From the NCBI GenBank assembly GCA_036873755.1, contig JAVTVY010047822.1:62001-126000 (forward strand): DNA of 64,000 nucleotides, given 5' to 3'. Positions within the stretch are counted from its first letter, which is position 1. Every line of letters starts with the position of its first letter. Below, piece by piece: positions 52,810 to 64,000 of this stretch. Under the pieces are notes generated by a model. It was not told the origin of the DNA, ran no database searches, and was given only the letters and a program-made list of their open reading frames with translations. Origin of the DNA: Hanleya hanleyi. Taxonomy: Eukaryota; Mollusca; Polyplacophora; Lepidopleurida; Hanleyidae. The position numbers and the translations under genes were made by a program.

Positions 52810-55660
52810 ATATACAGATGCCTTGTCATGGATGAACCCGTTGGTAAACAAGTCTCAAATTCTCGTATCTGGTTTTTGTCATAATGGTTGTTCACTATTA
52901 CCAAGTTCCAAGTTCAAGTTCTATACATGAGGATCGAAATAGCCATCATCTTCGAGATCTAAAAGTATATCCTTCTCAAGCTCTGTATCGGGTACTCCCA
53001 AGTATCATATCTACGAAATACTGGCTACCATTTGCCATAACAGTAGATGATTCGTTGCGGACCAACATCCACATAGCCCTCGACACCGCGCAGTCTATCC
53101 ATACTATTTTTCCACTCCTAGTAGGTCCCGCGACTTTCTTCGTAGATGGACAGAGTAAGAGTTATTGAGTCCCTTATAAAAGCTATTTCTCCACAGTATG
53201 TTGTTTAGATTTCATCGCCGATTGTATGATAGTATTACTCTCACTCTTTGGTGATGTTGGTATCAGATTCGACTTGAATTGTGCTTGCTGATCCACTGGA
53301 TAACCAATCAACCAATAGTCCCATTATAAACCAATCGCTTATGTCTCTACCAACTGTCATATCTTGGTAACTTAGAGCATATGGTACATATGATGAACAT
53401 GGTATATTTGGATATAATTATACGCCACGGCCTCTATCTTCATGGAGAATGATCCCGTCTGGCTTTGCCACATTCTATAAATGGAATTGATTATGTAGCT
53501 AAGGATTGTGGGAAGGCACAGTACTTAAAAACACTTTCACCCATATGATACAGTCATAATATACAATTCCGCGTTGATTATTTAATATATCTATATAGTA
53601 TAGATGTCCTCCTGACGAAACCAAAACGCGAATATTATAGGCCAGCCTACATCATTCACCATTTTTTCTATCCTACCTATATATCTTTACAATACGGCAT
53701 AAATAATCTGGATCTTGTTGTACCTTTTGCTTTTCGTTTGATACGCTTCTTCTGAGGTTTCTTCAACGTTTCTACGTGTAATTCTTTCCACACTAGCGAA
53801 TCAGTATCTCTATCTGAGCTCTCTGGTTCAAGGACATGACATTCATAATATTTCTGATATCTCTTTTAGTGTAATTTGCATTCTTGTCATTCTAGATGAG
53901 ATATTATATTTCTTCTTCAAATAATATTTCTTCTTCAAGAAATGACAGCGCCTCTCCAAAGTTTGCACATTCTGGCAGCGCCTCTCCAAAGGTTATCTCC
54001 AGTCGAACGTCGGCTCTTTGTGGAAGATGCGAATCATTTGAAATTCAAATGATGCTTCTAAGCTAAACGCGTGCAATGCAAATCCTCTGGAAACGTCGTC
54101 TGGTCTTTCGTCATTCCGTCATTCCCGAAATCGCTCTTCGTCTTTCCTGTGACGTTGAATGAGCTGAGATATACTGAGGCAACGCGAGATATTATGGAAT
54201 ATATCTCGTATTTTGTATCCGTGGAATGGCTAGGGTATTTAATCCATTAGCATGTATCGAGATACTAATCACAGGAAAGAAGTTGACTTCATAGTCTCCA
54301 TTTGCCGCTTAAGACGTGACAAATCGAATTATCGATCTAAAAGGAGTTTTGGACTGAAACATATTATTCCACTTGTAAATAATCTGTCCAGCCGGTACGG
54401 CCGACATCCGTACTTCCCTCTGGACCAATGGATATTTCGCGGTGGATCGTCCAAGAGCTTGAGTATGACCTAATTTAATGCCAGGATTCATTCGAACATT
54501 CTATCGGGAATTTACCCATGTTGAGGCGTTTTCTCCATCAGACGTTCACGATGCTCATTCATTAACACTATATTAGACATGTTAGATATAAACAACACAG
54601 TATATCTCGCTAAAGATTCAATAAGAGATTGGAGATTTCACTTGGAGATTTCACATCATGTCAGTCGCCATATATTTTTTCTTCGTAATGGCATTGAACT
54701 TCGTGAAATCGTTCCCGCTACTAATTGCATACCATATATAGTATTGCCTTGTATTCGGTTGTTTACCACACATTACACAAGAACACTTATATCACTTACA
54801 CTTGCACTCATTCTCTGAAACATGTTTTCTTAATCGTCGTCTTAATGTGAACGTAAATAAAGAACCACAGCTCTGAAAGGTCTACCAAATTTACACCTGT
54901 AGGAGACCTGAATAGAAACTATTCTTAACCATTTCATATCGCAGATTGTGCTTTCAGACTTGGAGAAGATCTTCAATGCCACAATATGTTTAGGCTACAT
55001 TTAATTTATAAATACTCTCGGGCGGACCTGAAAGCCTATTAGAATTTCTTTTGTGCATATTTGTTCAAGCACTATAACAATATTATATATGGTTGTTCAG
55101 CGTTGTAAATGTAACTGGTTTTGCAATATTTTTGGATACCGTTCACTGACGGTTCAAGAAACAGGTTACAGAGTACTTAATATGTATTGGTCATAGTATA
55201 AATTTTCATTATTGTTATATTCTCTGAATTGCTCAGTAGGGCCCAAATGTACTTTAAATATGAGGACGACCCACACACACACTCATACATTTATGCTAAC
55301 GTATATGTAGTCAGTACATGCAAAACTACATACTAGGTATTGATTTTATCCCGTACATATCATACCTATGTGATATGTACTATAAAGGTAGATGTAGATA
55401 CCATAACCGATGGGTACTATCTATTACATTACCCGGGGGGAGGGGGAGAAAGTGCAGGGGAACAGTGTAGATACTTTCAATATCGCCATGGCAGCCTATC
55501 ATCTATGAACTTGACAGATCAAACAGAATTTATAAATATACTTTATTCTTGAAGTATACAAACACTTATGTACATGAAAAAAAGGTGCAGCTATCATCAA
55601 AGAGGGAATGAGGTAAAGCCAACACCTTTCTACGTCAACATTGACTTGAGGGCCTGGAAC
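52810..55660. other. Gene-free region right of the Gypsy element
   Basis: AT-rich DNA with short unsupported frames. Two features stand out: a TTCTTCTTCAAATAATATTT repeat at 53910-53940 that also appears in the 3' LTR, and a direct repeat of GACAGCGCCTCTCCAAAG at about 53945 and 53975 (as GGCAGCGCCTCTCCAAAG). No gene is recognised. Confidence 0.5.
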
Positions 55661-55663
55661 AAA

Positions 55664-55798
55664 TCATATAGGATATAGATTCTGTAGGATCATATAGGAT
55701 ATAGATTCTGTAGGATCATATAGGATATAGATTCTGTAGGATCATATAGGATATAGATTCTGTAGGATCATATAGGATATAGATTCTGTAGGATCATT
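55664..55798 (+). repeat. Minisatellite, five copies of a 26-bp unit
   Basis: The unit ATCATATAGGATATAGATTC plus TGTAGG is repeated five times with almost no variation. Confidence 0.93.
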
Positions 55799-57531
55799 CT
55801 AAATTCGGACAGATTAATATTTTGGTAGATACAGCTACCTATAAAACTTATCAAACCGACAATCATATATAAGGGCTTGCCGCTTGCTGTTGTGGCGGTA
55901 TAAGATCGTCACGGCACTGGTCGACATGACAAACAAAGGCAGTATTACTTTACAAACATATGCACATGCTATATACTTCTTATATTATACCCGTTGATTT
56001 TTGGGGGGGAGATTGGTATGTAGGATGTACAATTTACAATTATATCCCATTAAATATAAACCTTCTATATGCAATCTGCATTGTCATACTTGATATTTGT
56101 GTTTCTTCAAGAACATTATCAACAGTTGATGTAATCATGAACGATATTAACAGTTTAATTCATGAACGATATTAACAGTTTAATTAATCATGGTAATATA
56201 GGCGCTTTATTTGTTTTAGAATAGAAGTAGATGGTTTATATACGTATATATATATATATATAGTTTACAATATCTCTGATCGTTCGTATATCACCAGGCC
56301 ATACATGGCAACAGACATGAAACTGAACTGGAGGAACTGATAATTATGGGCTTGTTTCTCTTGAATTATCCGAGTATTACTGATACACTGTAAACTTTTG
56401 CTGTGCATTTTACAGCAAGTTTAACGTAAAAATTACATTAAATGTTATACCGGTATTTCGCAATATTTACTGTACATATTACAGTAAATTACTGGCAACT
56501 GTGTTGCTCTAAAACTACAATAAATTACTGTTAAATTTACTGCAACTGGTCCGAAATGTTCTGGGCAGGACTGACAATTAATAATCTGGGCATTGATTGA
56601 GTTGCGCCAGCGTTAATTGTCACTCCTGGGCAGAAAATTTCGACCACTGAATATACCCAATAGTTTGCCACCGTCTAACCCTCAATCACCACATCAGTGA
56701 TGACACTTAATGAGTTATGTCTGCCGATGCGTGAGGTTTGAAATAGTGTATAACAGCACGCAGAAGGTACTAATTACAAGGGCATCGCCATTATTGCACA
56801 AAATATCCTATGGGAAGATTTCACCATTTTGATCACCATCAACTGTAAACTTGGTCATCAATCTTGAGGATATGTAGGCCTACCCATTCCCTTCTTCAAT
56901 GATAGTCGCACGAAGATGAATTCTTGAGCTCGTGAGTCATGAATAATCATCTGATGTCAAGGCATAATAGTTAAAGATTCCGAATGATCTGAGAGAGTGA
57001 TACTCGATCCAATATGAGCCATTACGAGCGCCTGAGGCGAAACTTATTAACAATGAAGCACGATACAAGCTGGAAGCGTGATGCATTCCAGAGACGTTAC
57101 TGTCGAACGCTGTTGATAATTCGCATAATACCGTTGCGACAGGGGAAAACATCCCAAATTCGACTGACCTCTCGGTTGAGGTATTTCTTTTTCTCGATTT
57201 TCAGGACATTTTCATTAAATCCTCTAAATCCATAGAACAACGATCAATTCTCATTCAGCTGTCATAAACACAGCAAAGTGAGAGAATATTGCATTAGTTG
57301 ATCACTCATCGCTCATGAATACCTTTACCGGTATTCTATTTAAACTGGAGTACTCTTCATGGGACTATATTTTGTCTATTTTCAACGTGGCATCATCATG
57401 TTCAAGGTATAATAAATCCACCCGTCAAAGGTTCCGGTTTATCGTGTCCTGTCTCATGAACATATCGTCGTGAAATCACCATTCCCAATTATAGTCTCCC
57501 AATTTTGCTGTCATGCACATGTAATGGAGAT
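55799..57531. other. Gene-free region with small repeats
   Basis: It contains a direct repeat of ATGAACGATATTAACAGTTT (about 56138 and 56163), a TA tract near 56243-56262, and a cluster of ACTGTAAA/TTTACTGT phrases between 56390 and 56550 that resembles a decayed inverted-repeat element. No gene is recognised. Confidence 0.5.
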
Positions 57532-58477
57532 TCAGTATAAGACGTCGACATCTCCAGAGAGTCCCCATGTGGAATCTGATTTGTCATTCGAGTCTACCAA
57601 CACAAGGGCATCAGCTGTTGGAGGGCTAGTAGCGCTGGCCTCCGTCGAATCCAGTTGATTCTCTTCGATGTCTGAGAGTTCATGGGCTCTCGTTGAGAAA
57701 GCCTTTTCCCAAAAATTACCGGATCCGCCTCCATGGGAAGCGGCTGTCTGACTTTCGCTATGTTGCGTATTTGATTCAAGATTCCCGGGCGAATAGTTCC
57801 CATAATTTCCAGCATCGCCCGATGTAACAGCTCCCATTCCCCATCCATTCACGGGATGTGCATCGTCGTAGTCGTTGGACAACTCGGTGTCCGAGTGATC
57901 GGAGTCTGCGCTGATTGGCTCAACTTGATCCACCGGTTTACGGTTGGCGTTAATCAATCGTGGAACGATGTATGCGGGATTATATACCCCGCTGTCTGGA
58001 CTTCGACGTCCTTCCGGGATGTTGAAGATGCTGATATCCGGGAAATCGAGGTCGTCCTGCAAACGCATGGCGTCGGAATCTTGATAACTGCCAGTGGGAT
58101 CCATGTAAAATCGACCTTTATTATTCAGTAAGTTCGGTCTGTCTTTCGCATTTTTGCCTTGCATTATCTCAGGCGCCATTCGCTCATATTGGTTCAACAT
58201 GGCGCGATGCCATTCTACCCTCTTCCAGATATTACCGGTTGCAAAGTTGGAAGATGTATGCCCATTGGATAGCCCAAATTTGCTGTACCCGGAAACATTC
58301 TTTGGCCACTGTGAACCCACGGTAAAGACGTCCTCTGAATCCTTTTTCTTGAACTTCGTTTTGTACCTAGGTTGAGTTGAAATGGCCGTATGGCTTTTGT
58401 CAATGGTAATACCGAGGTCAGTTACAGCTGGTGGGATTTTGCTCGCACGCTGGAAGTTCTTCTCACCACGATAAAAC
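57532..58477 (-). CDS. Last exon of a membrane protein: 314-residue cytoplasmic tail
   Basis: The exon begins at a splice acceptor (TATACTTTTAG at 58488-58478) and ends in TGA at 57532-57534. Its first base completes an Arg codon begun by the exon at 60088-60163. The tail is polar and low in Cys. It has a basic juxtamembrane part (RYKTKFKKKDSEDVF), possible YxxF-type sorting motifs (YSKF, YERM), an NPxY-type motif in SGVYNPAYIVPRL, then an acidic, Ser-rich and Gly-rich C-terminus ending DVDVLY. NPxY motifs usually bind PTB-domain adaptors and drive endocytosis; that role here is inferred. I do not recognise the gene. Confidence 0.75.
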
Positions 58478-58771
58478 CTAAAAGTATAAATTCCCAATTC
58501 AGAGTGAGGACGGTACGTATAAGATAGACAAAATGCAATTTCCGTGAATCTTTGCCCAAACATATCAAATAAATGACACCACTAAGCAACTGACACGTCA
58601 CAGACTGTGAGTAAGATGATTCGAAAAGAAGAAATGTTTGAAAGTCACCCATCTCAGTAAACTGATTGTTATTTCTGTGACTATACCATCTTAGATTACA
58701 GTTTACTGAAATTGGGCAATAAAGGTAATCAAGCAAATTCATACAGTCCTCCTCAAAGGGATATTCAGTGA

Positions 58772-59677
58772 TATAGTGAACATTATACAGATATCTTGAA
58801 CAAGCTTCTGAACATTATACGGGTATCCCGTGACAAGCATCTGGAAATTATGCAGATATCTTGAACAAGCTTCTGAACATTATACGGGTATCTCGTGACA
58901 AGCATCTGGAAATTATGCAGATATCTTGAACAAGCTTCTGGACATTATACGGGTATCTCGTGACAAGCATCTGGAAATTATGCAGAAATCTTGAACAAGC
59001 TTCTGGACATTATACGGGTATCTCGTGACAAGCATCTGGAAATTATGCAGATATCTTGAACAAGCTTCTGGACATTATACGGGTATCTCGTGACAAGCAT
59101 CTGGAAATTATGCAGATATCTTGAACAAGCTTCTGGACATTATACGGTTATCTCGTGACAAGCATCTGGAAATTATGCAGATATCTTGAACAAGCTTCTG
59201 AACATTATACGGGTATCTCGTGACAAGTATCTGGAAATTATGCAGATATCTTGAACAAGCTTCTGAGCATTATACGGGTATCTCGTGACAAGCATCTGGA
59301 AATTATGCAGATATCGTGAACAAGCTTCTGGACATTATACGGTTATCTCGTGACAAGCATCTGGAAATTATGCAGATATCTTGAACAAGCTTCTGAACAT
59401 TATACGGGTATCTCGTGACAAGCATCTGGAAATTATGCAGATATCTTGAACAAGCTTCTGGACATTATACGGTTATCTCGTGACAAGCATCTGGAAATTA
59501 TGCAGATATCTTGAACAAGCTTCTGAATATTATACGGGTATCTCGTGACAAGCATCTCGACATTATACAGATATCTTGAACAAGCTTCTGGACATTATAC
59601 GGGTATCTCGTGACAAGCATCTGGGCATTATGCAGATATCTTGAACAAGTTTCTGGACATTATACGGGTATCTTGTC
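58772..59677 (+). repeat. Intronic minisatellite, about 14 copies of a 65-bp dimeric unit
   Basis: The unit joins two related halves. One is TTGAACAAGCTTCTGAACAT plus TATACGGGTATC, the other TCGTGACAAGCATCTGGAAA plus TTATGCAGATATC. The halves are themselves similar (ACAAGC-TCTG-A-ATTAT-C-G-TATC), so a 32-33-bp repeat doubled and was then amplified. The array lies in the intron between the two membrane-protein exons. Confidence 0.95.
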
Positions 59678-60026
59678 ATCATAATTATTGTAATACAATT
59701 TTGAACATAACGAGTAGTAATTCTAGACATGATTTATATCGATAAGCTGCTGTTCAATTTGTCAGGTGAGAATCTTCTGAACATAATATTTTATCAGAAG
59801 CTGCCAGAAATAATTTCGTTGAGAAGCTTTCGCACATACATTTGTAATCATGACGGTTAATATTTCAGGGGGGTCATCAGTGTCGTTCGAATCCAGAATA
59901 CTACTACTATTTTTTGTGGAAACGGTACGAACTTCATGTCTGATCGTACTGTTTGTCCATAAGCTTCCCAGTGCGATTCCGGTAAGAAGCTTTGAAAGAT
60001 AACGGTCCATAGCGATTTGACCAAGA

Positions 60027-60053
60027 GCGCGCGCGCGCGTGTGTGTGTGTGTG
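60027..60053. repeat. (CG)n(TG)n alternating purine-pyrimidine tract
   Basis: GCGCGCGCGCGCGTGTGTGTG and onward alternates without a break for 27 bases. It lies about 35 bases inside the intron from the donor of the transmembrane exon. Such tracts can adopt Z-DNA. Confidence 0.9.
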
Positions 60054-60087
60054 AGGGGAGGGTGGAACTCTCTTCTGAAAAACATAC

Positions 60088-60163
60088 CTTGCATATATGA
60101 AACAGAGCACCGAGATGAATATCACAAATGCCAGTCCGACAGGTAATGCAACAACAAGCGGAA
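60088..60163 (-). CDS. Transmembrane exon of the same membrane protein
   Basis: The 76-nt exon is bounded by an acceptor (TCTTTCGCAG) and a donor (CAAG followed by GTATGT). In the phase that joins the tail exon it encodes PLVVALPVGLAFVIFISVLC and then FIYA, a 24-residue hydrophobic helix followed by the Arg split across the intron. The other two phases contain a stop or no hydrophobic segment. With the tail it indicates a single-pass protein, probably type I. A possible further exon end (GGAAAATCCAGCT followed by GTAAGT at 60522-60517) has a compatible phase but a stop only 14 codons upstream, so it is unproven. The extracellular exons are not identified. Confidence 0.72.
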
Positions 60164-62534
60164 CTGCGAAAGAGAAAGAGAATTATCCATATAAATAATG
60201 CCGTTGATCAAGTCCTGCATGCTAAACTGTCATTTACGATGTCTCATTTCAAAATATGGAACATTTCCTAATGACACCTGTCTCAAGGCAAGCTAAAAGT
60301 CTTACAACATTTCGGGAAGTACCTTCCCCTTTCAATGTTTGGACACTTCTGTTTTATGAATTTCTTGATCAGTGTGCAAGAGAAATCGTGGGTGTGAAGT
60401 ACTTTTGAAATAAAAATCAAGTTGCTCCCCCTCTCCCCAATTTGCAACGAAATTAATGGGACTTGGCTCATGGCCTATAAACAGCACAGATTAAACAGAG
60501 TATAGTGAGTATGCTAACTTACAGCTGGATTTTCCACCTATGTCAGTCTTTTGGCGATTTCTTCATTATGGCTTGGGGTATTGCCATGAAAAGTCAACCA
60601 CGTGTCAAGCTAGACACGAGGAAGATATTGGAAAGAAGAAATATGAAAAAATCCCCCAAATATTTACATTTATTTTGTTCGTAATTTTAGTCAATGGAAA
60701 TGTCAATCAGCCTTTTCCCAGTTAAGTATAAGAACCTGCATGTAGCGTCAAACTGATCTACAAGTGTCAAGCAATATAACCGGAGTGATATAAGCCCAAT
60801 ATAAAGTCGAATTCACCTGAGAAACACAGGAATAGGAAATGAAAAATTAATATTGACAATGATTTGGTTTATATTGCACCTATAGACTGTACTGCATGAA
60901 GAAAATAGTATATCGATTTGACGATGCGTTCGGGTTTCTTATACTTAACAGGATTAAGCCCGATTTACACCCCCATTGACTAAAATTACGCCAAAAATAA
61001 GTCTAATTGTGAATTTTTTTTTTTTTCATTTTTCTAATTTTAATATCTCCCTCATGTCGAGATTGACTAGTGGTTGAACTGTCATGACCATACTCCAAGC
61101 CATTGGAAGGAAATCGCCGAAAGGACTGTCAAGGGAAGGGAAAATTGGATGAATCCGGTTTTCGGGTATATTCCCGTAAGTATCAGTAATTAACTTTCAT
61201 CAAACATTTTAGTAAATAGCTTTCAATATTCAGCAGATCTACACTGGTCACTGAACTAAATAATGTCTAAATAATAATACCGGTCATGAATGAAGAATAT
61301 CACTTTTCCATGTAGTCGGAATGTGGTCGATACTTCATGTAGGAACTATTGTCGTTTGTCTTTGTGTCATTGAAAAGGCACAGGTCTAGACACATTGTTA
61401 TGCCCAGACTTGGCTATTGTATGCATTGTCTCGTGATACTTACATAAAGAGCCCGGAATGTCCATTTTTCATCACATAACACGTGATTTGTGATTACAAA
61501 AGAAAACACCTCAGAGGTATTGTCTAGAACAATACCAGTATATCAGGAAAATTCCATCTAGAGGCGAATCTACTCGTGTGAAGGTTTTGCCGATATTCTA
61601 CGAGATCCCATAAGCCAATGACGACAAACTCTGCCCTTTCAATTTGTCATTGATGACGTTTAGTTCATGGATACAGACAATTTTGCGCTAGTCGGTCTTT
61701 TGATATTTTCTTCCGCCTGGCAAAAATAGACGTTTGGCGGGAGTAAATCCTTTAAAGTTTACAGTTATCACACCCGATGTCTAGACATGATGCCTTATTT
61801 GAATACTGTTTCTCTTTTCTGTTCACCATATTCGTCTACGCGTCATTCTAAAGTTGTTTCGCGCAGCTAGCCATCTGATTGGCTAACAGATGTAGTTTGA
61901 AATTCGCACGGGATTTATCTGCCGCTGATGTCAGATATTATGTTCCGTGATATCATGGAATTGTATCTGGAATTGAACAGAAATTTCCAGACCTCGATTC
62001 GCTGCCCATCCTCTATTTAAGACCACACCAAAACGCGGTGATTATGTAACATATGATGAAAACATAATCTGGGTCTGGCCTGGCACCTTCAATCGCACAC
62101 GTTGACGTTTAACATATTCGTGCGATCTTACACTAAGGTAGTTTCGAAACCACACACATTGGCGTTCTCATGCATGTTAAAGCGAAATATTACCTATCAG
62201 TATGCATTGGTACGGAGACGTCACAGCGCATATTCGGCTTGAGTATACCGTATTTCCACAGGACCGCGTCTCAAGTCAGTGAAGCAATGCTGATTAATCG
62301 ATGTTGATGTTATCACAAGCTAACATACACTATACCTTCACACACGAAAAGGAAGAAAACGCCTCTAACACCGATTCTGAAAATAGGACTACGAAAGCAC
62401 TATACTCAACCTTTGTTTACTCATATTCGTTGTTTGTCTCTGCATAGCTGTCGATAGATTGTAAAATCTGACGCCGAGGCAGCCGGGCAGATATCGGAGA
62501 CGACTCAACTATCGGTTCTCCCAATCTCACCCAC
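60164..62534. other. Upstream intron or flank, no exon identified
   Basis: The region has AT-rich, non-repetitive sequence with small frames. A TATA-like CTATTTAAG lies at about 62013. No exon with convincing splice sites was found, although ectodomain exons of the membrane protein should lie in or beyond this stretch on the minus strand. Confidence 0.4.
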
Positions 62535-62669
62535 CATTTTTTAACTGAAGAAAGCTATCACACAAACCAATAGAAATGACGCATTCGTGACCTGAGTCGC
62601 TTGAAGCGGTGACGAGACTTCCTGATCCGTCATTTCTCTTGGTTTTTGTGATAGCTCTCTTCAGTTAAA

Positions 62670-63793
62670 GGGGCCTCGGTGGCCGAGTGGTCTAAGGCGC
62701 TTCGCTAGTGACCGCTAGCCTCACACCGCTGAGCCGGTACGGGTTCGAGCCCAGCTGGTCCATGTGTGAAAGTTTGTCAGTTACTTGCCGAAGGGCGGTG
62801 GTTCTCTCCGGGTACTCCGGCTTCCTCCTCCAACCACAGGCACGGCGGAAGCAATTCATGATTGGGGGGGGCTACTATCACAGCACAATTAGGCGAGGGT
62901 CCAGGGGCCGCCTAGGCCCCGTAAACTCTAGGGGTCTTAGATGGCCGGAGAGGCGTTCTAGCGTATTTCCGAGCAATAAAACAAGAAATCCTCGCCCGTG
63001 TAAACTCTATTTGTGTTGCCTGTTTTTCCAACATTTTTTAACTATTCATCGTCAAGAATCTCACAGACTCCATCAACCTGATCGAAATTGCCAATGAGTG
63101 AACAATGAAAACCGACAGCGTGTATTTAGGCACTTCACTACCAAGGACTTGTAATTATATGCATTGCGTTTCGGTAACTTCTTGACTGGGCGAGGATTTG
63201 GGCATTCCCATGGCATGGACACGCAGGGTGTTTACTATTCTATAGTCCATGATTTTCTTTCTAATTTTCATGAATGCAAGTCTGAACAATCAAATAACAG
63301 TATTTTATCTTCGCTGATATCACGAAACGTCCAGGACATAGGAGTCATATGTTTTTAGCGGCATTTTTTCTTAGAATTGGTGGCATACATGGTGTCAGGA
63401 TTTAATCATATATCTCTACCATCTTTTATATGGTATAACACTATTAATCTTTTGTGAACCTAAACTGAAAATTACTAAACAATGCCGGTAAAAAAAATTC
63501 CAGATCTTTGGCTGGCCCACCACTGCTGGACAGTTGTAAATAGTTCTAGTTATGCGATAGATATGCGACGCAGACAATTCATTTTACTATTCATTTCGAA
63601 AATACGTATTCATTGAAGAATTTTTGCGTTGACATCATATGAATTTTAGAAAAGTTGGCCAAATTATTGGGGGGGCTTCAGCCCCCGTAGCCCCCCCCCC
63701 GGCTCCGCCGTGCCTGAACCAAACTAACTGTTACCATATGAGTGAAACAAACTTTAGTGGCACTGTGACATTAATTCCCTCCCTCCTACCTCC
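62670..63793 (+). mobile_element. tRNA-derived SINE with 13-bp target duplication, split by a DNA transposon
   Basis: The tRNA-like head has box A (GGTGGCCGAGTGGTCTAAGG, 62679-62698) and box B (GGTTCGAGCCC, 62742-62752), typical of a Leu/Ser-type tRNA. A conserved-domain phrase follows (GTTCTCTCCGGGTACTCCGG, 62801-62820), like the central domain shared by many metazoan SINEs. The tail resumes after the inserted transposon (AACCAAACTAACTGTTACC). The duplication CTCTTCAGTTAAA lies at 62657-62669 and 63794-63806. Confidence 0.88.
62837..63716. mobile_element. hAT-like non-autonomous DNA transposon (880 bp) with 5-bp target duplication
   Basis: The terminal inverted repeats are CAGGCACGGCGGA and TCCGCCGTGCCTG. 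AACCA is duplicated at 62832-62836 and 63717-63721. The subterminal parts are rich in G and C runs (GATTGGGGGGGGCTACTATC and GGGGGGGCTTCAGCCCCCGT). No transposase is present. CAGG ends with a short duplication suggest the hAT group, but that is inference. A degenerate relative spans 2526-4960. Confidence 0.87.
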
Positions 63794-64000
63794 CTCTTCA
63801 GTTAAAAATGACGGCTGAGATAGGGAGTATCAACAGTTGAGACGTGTCCGATACCTGCCATTAGCGACAGAAGTAATGACATTTTTTACCATCTATCGGC
63901 AGCTACGCAGAGACGAGACACTGCAGAACCAAGATGAGTGAAAAAGATTGGATTTAGAACTTCGTTGTCCTATTTTCAGAATCTGTCTTACAAGCGTTTA

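Larger units (their letters stand above)
62535..63810. mobile_element. MITE with 45-bp inverted ends, split by a SINE
   Basis: CATTTTTTAACTGAAGAAAG and the following CTATCACA-AAACCAA-AGAAATGACG pair with the complement at 62628-62669 plus 63807-63810. Without the insertion the element is about 140 bp. No transposase is encoded and no target duplication is clear. Confidence 0.8.

Noticed and set aside
62670..62762. A functional tRNA gene
   Set aside because: The box A and box B sequences are followed by a SINE central domain and flanked by a 13-bp target duplication, and the acceptor stem does not pair well.

Overview
The window looks like accessory DNA from an invertebrate animal genome, most likely a marine lophotrochozoan such as a mollusc. 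That assignment is inferred from the repeat types: a tRNA-derived SINE with a conserved central domain, Penelope-like, CR1-like, Ngaro-type and Ty3/Gypsy retroelements, and a 157-bp dispersed-repeat satellite. No species can be named. Almost none of the window is host coding sequence. Two host gene pieces are supported: one exon of an HSF/HSFY-type DNA-binding domain (1766-1905, minus), and the transmembrane exon plus the cytoplasmic-tail exon of an unidentified single-pass membrane protein (60088-60163 and 57532-58477, minus).

1-9.2 kb: a large inverted repeat (711-1276) carrying mirrored splice donors, the HSF-type exon, a 5'-truncated LINE nested in a hAT-like non-autonomous element (about 2526-4960), two inverted MITE copies (5518-6034), a tandem duplication (6150-7060), and a palindromic Penelope-like insertion with a 12-bp target duplication (7272-8336). 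9.2-14.1 kb: a satellite of 157-bp units with a higher-order period of 1245 bp, broken by an 830-bp MULE-like element with a 9-bp target duplication. 14.1-18.7 kb: gene-free, low-complexity DNA.

18.73-26.62 kb: a nearly complete tyrosine-recombinase retrotransposon of the Ngaro/DIRS kind, with the diagnostic A1 - ORFs - B1 A2 B2 split direct repeats, an SGNH hydrolase, a Gag with Cys/His motifs, RT-RNase H (one nonsense codon) and a tyrosine recombinase. 26.6-33 kb: relics of a LINE and of a Penelope-like element (three partial copies), one carrying a 332-bp palindrome-rich MITE.

33.03-52.81 kb: a badly damaged Ty3/Gypsy element bounded by two LTRs. Its history can be read from nesting. The element acquired a frameshift, a stop and a YLDY active site. 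A GIY-YIG Penelope-like element then inserted between RNase H and integrase (14-bp target duplication). A 4.06-kb block of gag-pol plus that insertion was duplicated in tandem. Later a second, RT-only Penelope-like element entered copy 2 and fused in frame with the Gypsy RT. A CR1-like LINE encoding signal peptide, 2A-like motif, PHD finger, APE endonuclease and RT interrupts gag; its timing relative to the other events is not determined.

52.8-64 kb: mostly gene-free DNA around the membrane-protein gene, whose intron holds a 65-bp dimeric minisatellite, followed by a three-level nest (hAT-like element in a SINE in a MITE) at 62535-63810.
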